Assembly (NCBI GenBank): GCA_003550305.1
Contig: QKYT01000707.1
Span: 37,506-58,945 of the forward strand
Length of the DNA stretch: 21,440 nt
DNA from: Glomus cerebriforme
Taxonomy: Eukaryota; Glomeromycota; Glomeromycetes; Glomerales; Glomeraceae
Direction: 5' to 3'
Below, one piece after another: positions 11,303 through 20,470 of the stretch (position 1 is the first letter of the stretch; the number at the start of each line of letters is the position of its first letter). The translations under genes were made by a program, and so were the position numbers. Under the pieces are notes generated by a model. That model did not search any database and was not told where the DNA came from. It worked only from the letters and a program-made list of their open reading frames with translations.

Positions 11303-11735
11303 AATCTAAACCAGCTGATCATCTTTTACTAATTCATTTTCATAGCTTGTTTATTTTAACGATTCCTCCGAGTCCTTCTCTTTCTTGGAGATTAAAAAAA
11401 TAATTATTATTAAAAAAAATAAAAAAAAAAAAAAAAGGAAAAAATTTTATTTGGGATAGGGAGGGACTCGGAGGTGTACTTTATTTTAATTTTTTTTTTT
11501 CATTTATACGATAATTGGTGTAGTATTGTTATATATTTGTATAATGTTTACAACATTTTATATTTTTCATCTAATGATTTTTGTCCTTAATAAAAAAATC
11601 AAAGTAAGATATTTTAGTTTAAGCGGAATAATATATTATTACCTGTTATTGTGACAGTTATATAAAAAAAAAATTTTTATAAAAATTTAAAATATATATA
11701 AATATTATTTATTTAACATCCTAATAACTGAACAT
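11303..11735. other. 3' flank of ZNF706 up to the tRNA gene
   Basis: AT-rich, no gene. It contains a long-range inverted repeat: 11365-11378 pairs with 11461-11474 at 13 of 14 positions around an 82-nt A/T-rich loop. Confidence 0.6.
11365..11474. repeat. Imperfect inverted repeat, 14-bp GC-containing arms
   Basis: CCTCCGAGTCCTTC (11365-11378) and GAGGGACTCGGAGG (11461-11474) are reverse complements except for one position. The arms are much richer in G and C than their surroundings, so this is less likely to be chance than the A/T palindromes elsewhere in the window. Confidence 0.7.
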
Positions 11736-11809
11736 GATTCCTTGGTGTAGTTGGTTATCACGTCAGCCTAACACGCTGAAGGTCGCCAGTTCGAACCTGG
11801 CAGGAATCA
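11736..11809 (+). tRNA. tRNA-Val: tRNA-Val, anticodon AAC
   Basis: Cloverleaf folded by eye: acceptor stem GATTCCT with AGGAATC, anticodon stem TCAGC/GCTGA around loop CTAACAC (anticodon AAC, read as IAC after A34 editing), T-arm GCCAG-TTCGAAC-CTGGC, discriminator A at 11809. Internal promoter A box (TGGTGTAGTTGG) and B box (GTTCGAACC) fit the consensus. No intron; CCA is not encoded. A run of T at 11825-11837 serves as the RNA polymerase III terminator. Confidence 0.97.
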
Positions 11810-11824
11810 AAAAGTTCGGTAAAA

Positions 11825-11837
11825 TTTTTTTTTTTTT
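11825..11837 (+). terminator. RNA polymerase III terminator (T run)
   Basis: Thirteen T residues beginning 16 bases after the tRNA 3' end. Confidence 0.8.
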
Positions 11838-13239
11838 CTTGGGGGTTTGTGTAACGTGATAATCATGCGATAATCGGACAATTCGGTTTTTATATTAATT
11901 TAAATTAAATAAATTCAAATTGGAAATAATACTTTTGAAATATACTGTATAAATGTATAAATAAATTGATTTATTTGTATAAATGGGTACGATTTATTAT
12001 ATAACCCTTTTATAGCCTTAAATCTGTACATAATAAGGGAAGAATCGATTGCATAATCATTTATCACGTGATGACATTTTTTTTTGACTAGAATAAAAAG
12101 ATGGCGTGGCTTTTTTAGTGGGCGTAAATCGCCCTGATAAATTTTTTTTTTTACACGCGGGAATTTCATATGAATCGCCACTTTTAGAAGTTGAATAATA
12201 AAGGAACTCCCTTGATTCAGGTTACACAGGTTTTCCGAAACCATGGGAGAATTGATCGGTTGATAACTAAGCGCAGCAATTGAAAATATGAATTTAAAGT
12301 GTGTCACTGACGATCGAAAAAAAGATACAGGAATTATCATGTTCGGCTAATTATTGCGACGTTGTACTGAACTTAAAGTTCTGCAAATTACAACATTTAA
12401 GATTAGATTGCAAAAGAAGTATTATTGAAACAATGTCTGTTCAGGTACAATGGAAAGGTTTGATTTTGTTACTTTGAAAGATTTACCCCAAACTCCGAGC
12501 CACCCGCCTCAACCGTTTTAAGAAAAACAGGAGATCACATGATTAGTTCCCTAAATTTAAATAAGTTGCAAATCATTGTTTTCTATGTTAGTACGAAAAC
12601 ACTCGCCCCGAATCTAAAATTTTTTTTTTTCTTAAATTATTCTCTTCCTTTTTTAATCATAGCCCCTTTCTTCCTACCACATATCCCACATAACCCTTCG
12701 ATGTTGTAATTTTACTCAATCATAGAAAAATTTTTTTTAATTAAAAAAAATTTGCTTTGTTTCCCATATAGAGATTTTTTTTTTTTATCTTTATCGTTTG
12801 TTTTTTTTTTCTGAAAAAAACTTACAAACGTATCATACATAATAAATAAACTTTAACGACTATTGTCATATATATTGTTCTTAACTTTTTTGGTGATTTC
12901 TTTGTTCAATACAATAAACTCGTAGGTTTCGGTTTTTATTTATTTTTTTTTTTATTTTTCGCTGGACCCTTTTTATCCGTTACCCCACACACTGGCTATA
13001 CTTTATAAAGCAACATAGTAGACATTAAGTAACTTCAGCTAGCTAGTTAGTTTGTGCCCAAAAAAAATTTTTTTTTCGCCATAAAAAAAAAAACTTCGCC
13101 ACTTGAGCCGCCACTCATATCTAACATCGAACAACTTCATTATATTATTAATTACACTATATCTCCCCCCCCCCTTTTTTTCTTTTAGTCTTTATTTTTT
13201 ATTTATAGGTTTTATCCTTTCAATTTCCAATAACCATCA
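11838..13239. other. Long region upstream of GID4, no gene recognised
   Basis: About 1.4 kb. A 141-codon minus-strand ORF (11915-12340) has no recognisable family and is probably chance. Notable sites are a 10-bp palindrome containing CACGTG at 12063-12072 and a GGGCG-TAAAT-CGCCC inverted repeat at 12120-12134. C- and T-rich tracts just before 13240 fit a 5' UTR, possibly with an intron. Confidence 0.5.
12063..12072. promoter_or_regulatory. CACGTG palindrome (E-box/Cbf1-Pho4-type site)
   Basis: ATCACGTGAT is a perfect 10-bp palindrome with a CACGTG core, the site recognised by fungal bHLH factors. It lies between the tRNA gene and GID4. Use in regulation is inferred. Confidence 0.35.
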
Positions 13240-14393
13240 ATGCCTGTATTCTCAAACCCCGTTATTTCCGCAACAACGAGCACCATCAACAATAATAGTT
13301 TGCCGGACAAATGTATGTGTGTCGATGGAGTCTGCCGAGATCCTTCTCACAAACACTACGCTGAACAACAAAAAAAGCAACAAGAACAATTAAGACAACA
13401 ACAGCTGTTGCAAAAAAGAAAGCGTCGTCTTTCTCTTACAACAGAAATATCATCAGTAAGATTATTGCCAACCACAACTTGTTCACTTTACTCTGGCTCG
13501 AAATTCAGAGGTGAACAACGAAGTGGTAGAAGTAGTTACGACGTTTCCGTTCATATTCAGGTAAAATCTAAAAGGATTATTTTATAAGGATCTTTGATGC
13601 GTTATTTTAATGGATGAAATTAGATCAGACATAAGCGAGAATGTTCAAATTTCTCGAAAAAATTTTTTTCAGATTAATTAAAAAATTTTTTTTTTTACTT
13701 TTTTAGCATGTTGATCTTTCAGAATCGTTTTTGTGCGGATATCTTCATATTCGAGGGCTTACGGAGGATTATCCTGAGTTGACTACATTCTTTGAGGCAG
13801 AAATTATTGGCAGAAAATACTCATTTCTTACTAAGAAATGGGATGCCGATGATAAAGTAGATATACAACATTGGGTATGTAGATTTGAATTTATTAAGAA
13901 GGAATTTGTTTTTTTTTCATAAAAAATCATTTTAATTTGATTTTTGGATTTCTCGGAACAATTTACAGACTCGTTTCCAGGCTTTTCGCCCCCTTAAATC
14001 TCATATGAAAAAGGACGGATTTGTTTATGACTTTCATAACAAAGACTTTATCTTTATGAGATGGAAAGAACATTTTCTTGTTCCTGATCATCGTGTCAGG
14101 ACTATTAATGGAGCTAGTTTTGCTGGATTCTATTACATTTGTTATCAACTAAGTACAGGGATTATTACAGGATTCTATTACCATAAAAATTCGGATCGGT
14201 ATGTTTTTTAAATGGGATTATTTAATTTGATGAGTTTCAGTGGTTATATAATGGATAGTTTTGGGTGTTCTTGTGTTGATCATTTATAGATCTGTATACA
14301 CTAATGATATTTTATTTATTATACAGATTCCAAGAATTAAAATTACATCATTGTGCGGATAATAACTCTTTCCCATCGTTTGAATTTCGATGA
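13240..14393 (+). CDS. GID4: GID4/Vid24, substrate receptor of the GID/CTLH E3 ubiquitin ligase
   Basis: Four exons: 13240-13560, 13707-13874, 13969-14198, 14327-14393; 261 aa, GT-AG introns. The ATG at 13240 has an in-frame TAA nine bases before it. From residue about 82 it follows human GID4 closely: [78 protein letters not shown] and C-terminal FEFR. The pocket residues that read the N-terminal proline degron in the human protein (E237, S253, Y258) fall on E197, S213 and Y218 here with the same spacing. Family role: recruits Pro/N-degron proteins, such as gluconeogenic enzymes in yeast, for ubiquitination. The N-terminal about 80 residues are lineage-specific: a Cys/His cluster (C25, C27, C32, H37, H39) followed by a Gln-rich then Lys/Arg-rich stretch. 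Confidence 0.95.
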
Positions 14394-15604
14394 AAAAAAA
14401 AAGACCAAAATATTAATTAATTAATAATTATTCTTTCTCAACCACAAAAATATTTTTGTATTTTATCACAAGGTAACAAAACAGAAAAAAAAAAATGTCA
14501 ATAAAATATTTTTAATAATACACGACGACCTTTTATTTTGATCTCTAAAAAAACGAAAAAAAAAACATTTCCCTCTTTTAAAACTATTTTGTAATAATTA
14601 TTGTTTTTAAATTATTACATTTAAGGTTTCTGTTTTGCTAGAAAGAAAATAAGCTTGCAGTAGGATAATTACTTGTGGGGAATTGATTTGTTTATTAATG
14701 GTTTTGTTGATTATATTTATTTTTTTTTTTCCTTGATTGGTTTTGCTTATTTATTTATATAAACTTTATATCCCCTACAATTATATATTCTTTCCTGCAT
14801 AAATAAAAAATTTTGTATAAATTTATATTTGTATTTATTATTTATCATTACTTTTCATTCATAGTAAAGATGATGATAAGAAATTTTTTTTTTTATTATT
14901 TATGAATTTTTTTTTTTACCCATTTTGTATTTAAAAACTTTTTTTTATATATTATATACAACTTACAATATAAACACATTATTATATATAGGATAAATGA
15001 GAAGAGGTTATTTATATTTAAGTCTATTTCATACATGTATTGAGAAAAGAATAATTATTATTTATATGAATTATTTTGGTTTTCTTTTGAAGGAAGTATA
15101 TATATCATTATCATTATCTATTGTATACCAATTATTTTTTTTTTTTTTTTACACTTTTTTTTTGTGGAAATGACATTTTTGTTGTTTTAATTATTATAAT
15201 TATCAACAACAAATCATATTTTTTTTTTCATTAATTTTACGCGTTTTTCTTAGAGGTACAAATATTAATAATACTTCTTTTAAATATATGATTAGAATTT
15301 ATTATATTGGATATATAGGGAATTATGTTCTTTTTTTTTTTAAAAAAAAAAAGAAAAGGGAAGAGAAAAGTAGAAAAGTCTTTTTTAGAATGTACTTATA
15401 TAAAGAGTATCATCATATAAAAAAAATAGGCCTCTTTTTTTACCATCATTTTTTTTATTATAACACCCCATTTTTAAATCTTTTTTTTAAATCATTTATT
15501 TTATTTCATCTTTTTTTTTCACCTTATTTTAGTTTTTTTTTCTTTCTCTTTCCTTTCTAAATATACTAAATCTATTATATATTATCCCATATAAATAACA
15601 TTTG

Positions 15605-15646
15605 CATACGCGTATAAATACATACATATATATATACATACGCGTA
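15605..15646. repeat. Two CATACGCGTA direct repeats flanking an AT tract
   Basis: The 10-mer CATACGCGTA occurs at 15605-15614 and again at 15637-15646, separated by TA/CA-rich sequence. Each copy contains ACGCGT, the core of the fungal MCB (Mbp1) cell-cycle element. Whether it functions is unknown. Confidence 0.5.
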
Positions 15647-15781
15647 AACTCCAATTCACCCTTTCTATATATATCCATATGTTTTTTTAGATTTTTTTTT
15701 TTATTTTTAAAAAATTAAGGAAAAACAATGTAAAAAAATGAATAAAAAAAAGTTAAAAAGATCCCCAATATATAAAATGCG

Positions 15782-15795
15782 CACGTGCCCACGTG
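15782..15795. promoter_or_regulatory. Paired CACGTG (E-box) sites
   Basis: CACGTG at 15782-15787 and 15790-15795 are separated by two bases. The position, between two gene 3' ends, is unusual for a promoter site. Confidence 0.35.
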
Positions 15796-16067
15796 GTAAA
15801 AAAAATGATCAATAATTAAATTAATTATTAAATAAATTATTGTTTTTAACCCAAATACGGAATACAATCATTGTCTTTTTTTAAACACTAAAAATCAATG
15901 CATCAATCAATGGTTATTAATCTTGATAAGAAAATAAAAATAATAAATAAATATTTATTATAATTAAATTTCTTGACCATATTTAGCTAGTAATTGTATC
16001 AAAAAGCGAAAAATTGGATCTTGTACAACATTCCTTTCAACGATTTACCTGTATAACCTTGCTGATA

Positions 16068-17324
16068 TCAAAACCTTTGCGCAGTTAATAAATAATTTAC
16101 ATCCAATTTTCCGGGTATCCAATCTGGTAATTTGTACCATTTACCAGTTATAGGGTTAAGTCCAATTCCTGTTATATCTTTAACTTTTCCCCATTGATCA
16201 TCATTATTTTTTTCTTCGACAACTTTTTGTAATTCATCGGGTCTTAAATATTTCTGGAAGTCATGTGTTCCTTGTGGTACCAAATTAAATATATTTTCTG
16301 CTAATAATATTGTCAATAAATATGATAATGGCGTCCGAGAAATTGTTGAAAGAAATAAATGTCCACCTCCAGGCTTTTTTAATTAAAAGAAATTTATGTT
16401 AGAAAAATCGATCACGATAAAGAAAACAAAAAAATAAAGCGGCATTTGATCATCACTTGCCTTCACTAATCCCGCACAAGCCTTAAGAAATTCCATTGGA
16501 TTATTCACATGTTCAATAATTTCCATTGCACAAACAACATCAAACATTTCTCCTTGTTCTAATAACTTTTCTATAAAATAAAATTCATTTAATAATTATT
16601 GTTTTTTTTAAAAAAAAAAAATCAATTTTACAAATAGTTTTTTTTATAAATTTAATACCAGCTGTTATGCATTGATATTTTAAATTTCCGGGTATAATGT
16701 GTAAACTTGGATCTTTTTTCGCGTGTAATTGAGCGATCTTGATACTTTCATCTGACGCATCTGCTCCAACGACTGAACCACCTAATCTCACTAATGCCTA
16801 ATAACAAAGAATAAAACTAAATAAATGAATAAAATAAACTATTAAATTAAATCAAATGAACGAACCTCAGTTAGGACACCACCACCACATCCAATATCTA
16901 ACATTCTTAATCCACGAAATGGATGATGATGATTGTGATACAAAGATGACGACACATCATCACCAACTCCTTTATAATTATTCTTTATTAATTGTTCACG
17001 AATGTATGATATTCTTAATTGGTTCATGGTATGAAGTAATTTTAAAGGTCCATTTGGAGACCACCATTCATTAGCTAACTGACCAAATTTTGAAACTTCG
17101 GATTCGTTAATTGTAGAATATTCTGGCGGTGAGGATGAAGGATTTGAAGAATTTGTTTGTTCTGCACTTTAATATTTTATTCATTATTGTATATGTTAAT
17201 TAATATTGAAATATGAATAAGATATTTGTATTTACCGGTAATATTTTCGATTCAAACCATATATGTTAGAATATTTTGGCTTAAAAAGTTGCCTACCGCT
17301 TGTTACTGTTCGTATAAGAGACAT
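16068..17324 (-). CDS. COQ3: Ubiquinone biosynthesis O-methyltransferase Coq3
   Basis: Five minus-strand exons in reading order: 17236-17324, 16866-17166, 16659-16797, 16461-16570, 16068-16373; 314 aa, close to yeast Coq3 (312). The first about 30 residues (MSLIRTVTSGRQLFKPKYS...) are rich in Arg/Lys, free of acidic residues and fit a mitochondrial presequence. Then come the family block WWSPNGPLKLLHTMNQLR, SAM motif I LDIGCGGG (119-126), VVGADAS with the ribose-binding acidic residue D143, FDVVCAMEIIEHV and LVKPGG. Three introns are GT-AG; the last (16374-16460) starts with GC in the context AAG/GCAAGT. Splicing there restores VKPGGGHLF. Family role: SAM-dependent O-methylation at two steps of ubiquinone synthesis on the matrix face of the inner membrane. 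Shares a 232-bp promoter with MMAB. Confidence 0.95.
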
Positions 17325-17374
17325 AATTTAGTTTTTTTTTTATAAAAGATTAAAAAAAAATCGTCTTTTATATC

Positions 17375-17405
<31 letters not shown>

Positions 17406-17556
17406 AAAAAAAAAAAAAAAAAAAAAATCAATAACTGATAAATCGATAAATCGACAAATAAATCTTGATCACCAAGTAACGTGAAAGTCTAAAATAAATT
17501 TTTAAATTTCTTCCCACAAAATTTATTTTTTTTTTTAATGACGGACAATAACAAGT
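17325..17556. promoter_or_regulatory. Bidirectional promoter of COQ3 and MMAB
   Basis: Only 232 bp separate the two ATGs. TATAAAAGA occurs on the plus strand at 17341-17349 and on the minus strand at 17372-17364, forming a 9-bp inverted repeat. The minus copy lies about 40-48 bases before the COQ3 ATG. Next to it are A runs at 17375-17400 and 17404-17427, stiff poly(dA:dT) tracts that exclude nucleosomes. The promoter role is inferred from spacing and motifs. Confidence 0.65.
17375..17427. repeat. Poly(A) tracts
   Basis: Runs of 26 and 24 A separated by TAT, inside the COQ3/MMAB intergenic region. Run length may be unreliable in sequencing. Confidence 0.8.
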
Positions 17557-19275
17557 ATGTCTCAGAGATTTGTTTGGTGTGCTCGTAGAATTATTTTGAC
17601 AACTAATAATACTTCGTTGGTCTTGTCTAAACCGATAATTTCTTATTTAAACGGCAATAAACCTGTTTCTACAACAAGCCAACAAAGGTTGGTTGGTTAT
17701 TCAAAAAAACTATAAACCCGAAATTTTAACTTTTAGTTATTTTTTAAGTTAACTTTTAACATTTGATGTATTTAACTTTTGTAGTCCCAGTCCAAAAAAA
17801 TCGAATGTTTATACTAGAAGCGGGGATAAAGGTTCCTTTTTATGAATTTTAATTTTTCATTGTGAAATTTGTGATTCAGATAAGAATCAGTGAATTTAAT
17901 AAATATTTATATTTATATGGTAATGGGATTTATCATAGTAAGAAATAGTAACATTTAAAATTTTCAGCTTCTAAAAATGTTAGTTCAACGTCTGAAAAAT
18001 TTATCAAACTAAGAAAATTGTATATTTAAGGAGAATTTGACAGTTTGTCCCCACAAAACACCGAATTAAGTCAATGTCATCATAGGGAAAATATGGCTCA
18101 TTTTCATCATTGATTTTTATTTGTCTGAATCACGGGTTAACGATAAATGCGTTAAAATTAGGATTAAATTGACTAGATTGATTTTTTTCTTTGTTTAGGC
18201 AAGTCGAGTCTTTATAACGGAGAGCGAAGAAGTAAAGACGATGAGATTTTTAACGCGTTAGGAACCGTTGATGAATTGAATTCATGCATTGGGTAAAGAA
18301 GCAAGTAGAAAGTGTTCCAATCATGTTCGGTATTTAACGGCTATTCTACTTTAATAGAATAGCTAATCATTATTGTAAGAAAGTTGGAAATGGATTAGAA
18401 GACAAATTAATTGAAGTAAGATGTAAGATTATTGTTTTTACTTGTAAACAGTTTCCTTAAATATCTAAATTATAACTTTTTTTTTTTTAATGTAAAAAGA
18501 TTCAATGTAAATTGATCGAGGTTGGATCCAATATTGCTACTCCAAGAAATGCTTCGCATACGTCAAAATTGTGTAAGTATGAGGTTGTTCGCATTAGTCT
18601 CATGATATGCATCCTTTTATGCAAAAAGATCTTGATCATATATTGATTGTTGTTATAATATAGCGTATACTTCATTTAATGAAGAAAACGTGAATACCTT
18701 GGAAAATTGGATTGATACTTTGGATGCTGTAATTATTAAGTTTTAATACGCGTCATTGGATTATCATTTTATCATCATATCATTTTTCATTTAGATGACA
18801 CGTATTTTTTATTAGCAACTGCCTAATTTAAAACATTTTATTCTTCCTTCTGGTGGAGAAAGTTCCGTGTTTTTACATCAGTGTCGCTCGGTAAATTATT
18901 TATCATATGTATCTCTTGTAAAATTATTAAAATTATAAAAAATTATAAAATATTAAAGTTTGTTCTTTTCATCTTTTAGGTATGTCGTAGAGCTGAGCGG
19001 GTAACTGTTCCCTTGGTGACAGCTGAACTTACAGAACATACCGTTGGAAAATATTTAAACAGGCATGTGATATTATGTTTATTCGTCAATGATATTATTA
19101 CTTTCACTCATACTTATTTATTTATTTCGAATGTTTGTTTAATAGATTAAGTGACTTTTTCTTTGTGGCTGCAAGATATGCTGCCATGTTTGAAAAACAA
19201 ACCGAGAATTTTTATCAACAAAGAAGAGATGATAAAGAAAGTACTTTGGTGCAAAGAGAATTATCTAAAGAGTAA
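17557..19275 (+). CDS. MMAB: Cob(I)alamin adenosyltransferase, PduO/MMAB type, mitochondrial
   Basis: Nine exons: 17557-17687, 17785-17831, 18199-18292, 18358-18415, 18500-18572, 18664-18728, 18816-18890, 18980-19062, 19146-19275; 251 aa (human 250). The N-terminus [16 protein letters not shown] is basic and amphipathic, as expected for mitochondrial import. Motifs: [12 protein letters not shown] (53-63, ATP site), [34 protein letters not shown], and the signature R180-x3-R184-R185-x-E187-R188 in [11 protein letters not shown], which aligns with human R186, R190, R191 and E193, sites of methylmalonic aciduria mutations. Then [18 protein letters not shown]. Family role: transfers the adenosyl group of ATP to cob(I)alamin, supplying AdoCbl to methylmalonyl-CoA mutase. 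Intron 8 (19063-19145) is GC-AG: a GT donor there would lead into a stop. Intron 2 (367 bp) is the longest. An alternative C-terminal exon is possible (see findings). Confidence 0.95.
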
Positions 19276-19503
19276 TAATATATATTAAATAACAAAAAAA
19301 TTTAAAAAACAAAAATTATATCATTTTGTATATTTAATAGTATGAAAAATAAATCACATCATAATTTAATTGTGAAGGAATATTATACATCTTCATTAAA
19401 TGAATGTAATAAATATGATGATTATTGAGGGGGGGAAAAATGCTTTAACATATATACAATTACTTTTATGTTCATAAAATTTAAACTAAACATTTTTGAT
19501 GGA

Positions 19504-20201
19504 TTATTGTTCCATGCTAAAAGAAAATTCTTCAAGAGTACTTGAACCACGCCCAGAAATATTTATCAAAGATTCTCCGATTGGTGAAGTAGGAGGTAAA
19601 GATTCTGATGAGGCTAAAAATTCTAATTCTTCAGGAGCTGATGTTGAGGTTAAAATTGGTGTAGAATCATCATTTGGATATTGATATTCAGATTCTTCAC
19701 CCTCTTCAACATCATCATCACCTTCTTCATCTAATTCTTCAAGATCTTCATCAAGATCCTCTTCTTCCTCGTCATCATCTTCTTCATCATCATCATCAGC
19801 TTCATCATATTCTGAATCATCATCATCTTCAGGGATTAATGGTTCGTCATCCTAAAAAAAAAAAAAATAGTTATTATCTCGGGAAGAATACTACAATGAT
19901 TTTTGAATATAAAAAAAAAAAAAATGAAATAAAACATACCGTATAATCATTTGGTCTCATTTTATATACTCCAACGATAGGTGCTCTTTTACTTTTAATC
20001 TTCATAGCAAGTAACTATTAATAAAAAAAAGTCAATAAACCTTTTGTTATTTGGCGCGTAATAGAAATTTCTAAATACTTGTGCTTCATATTCTTCTTCT
20101 TCTTTATCTAAAGCAACTGCTTCATTTATTGCGACATCTTTAGAAGAATTTATAATTGATCTTGGTTCAAGAGAAGGTGTCCAAAGGTGAGGCGAGGCCA
20201 T
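19504..20201 (-). CDS. Small acidic protein, possible APC/C subunit APC15/Mnd2
   Basis: Three minus-strand exons in reading order: 20079-20201, 19940-20014, 19504-19851; 181 aa, GT-AG introns, all in phase 0. The N-terminal 66 residues are mixed: HLWTPSLEPRS, an acidic helix LDKEEEEYEAQLL, a basic KIKSKRAPIVGVYK. Then follow about 50 residues that are almost all Asp/Glu, and a Ser/Thr/Pro tail ending FSMEQ. The order of a short conserved head, a glutamine/glutamate helix, a (V/I)PIG-like turn and a long Asp/Glu tract resembles human APC15 (121 aa), which helps the anaphase-promoting complex release the mitotic checkpoint complex. Acidic tracts give false resemblance easily, so only the head counts. 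Alternatives are an unrelated chromatin or histone-handling acidic protein. The gene model itself is firmer than the name. Confidence 0.6.
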
Positions 20202-20435
20202 TATGAAAGTGAATTTTTTTAAAAGTGAATTTTATTTTATTTTAAGGTAAAACGTAGTTTCGTTACAATTTTTTAAAAGTGAATCAAGTGAACGAAATAT
20301 CAATTGTTTATAATGATTTAAAGCACGTGATAATATAAACTTTATGATTGGTAGGTAAAAAAATTATTTATTAAATTCTATATATTTAACACCAAATACT
20401 CATGAAATCTATGTATTAGAAAAAATATAATGTAA

Positions 20436-20438
<3 letters not shown>

Positions 20439-20468
<30 letters not shown>
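20439..20468. repeat. Poly(A) tract
   Basis: About thirty A in a row, followed by more A-rich sequence broken by G. Confidence 0.8.

Positions 20469-20470
<2 letters not shown>

Larger units (their letters stand above)
14394..16067. other. Long convergent intergenic region between GID4 and COQ3
   Basis: About 1.7 kb of very AT-rich, T-tract-laden sequence between two 3' ends. No coding signal or RNA gene recognised; the only ORF (15288-15560) is low-complexity Phe/Lys. It contains ACGCGT hexamers at 15239, 15608 and 15640, two adjacent CACGTG sites at 15782-15795 and a 9-1-9 palindrome at 15811-15829. Confidence 0.55.

Noticed and set aside
11915..12340. 141-codon minus-strand ORF between tRNA-Val and GID4
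   Set aside because: No recognisable motif, rich in Ile, Phe, Lys and Ser as expected for AT-rich noise, crosses a palindromic regulatory-looking site, and shows no sign of joining to other exons.
12433..12448. ATG TCT GTT CAG followed by a GTACAA donor, as a possible first exon
   Set aside because: No partner exon could be found before GID4, whose own start has an in-frame stop just upstream.
14871..14881. ATGATGA resembling a C/D snoRNA C box
   Set aside because: No D box (CTGA) at a suitable distance and no terminal stem.
15288..15560. 90-codon plus-strand ORF
   Set aside because: Almost only Phe, Lys, Tyr and Ile from T and A runs; low-complexity artefact.
17832..18198. Long MMAB intron as a snoRNA host
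   Set aside because: It is 367 bp and has CTGA-like tetramers, but no convincing C box or H/ACA fold; length alone is weak evidence.
19674..19946. His/Leu-rich 90-codon plus-strand ORF
   Set aside because: Antisense shadow of the Asp/Glu tract of the minus-strand acidic protein (GAT/GAA repeats read backwards as CAT/CTT-type codons).
20015..20040. 26-bp intron in the acidic-protein gene
   Set aside because: Too short for spliceosomal removal. A 64-bp GT-AG intron (20015-20078) ending at the same acceptor gives an in-frame protein instead.
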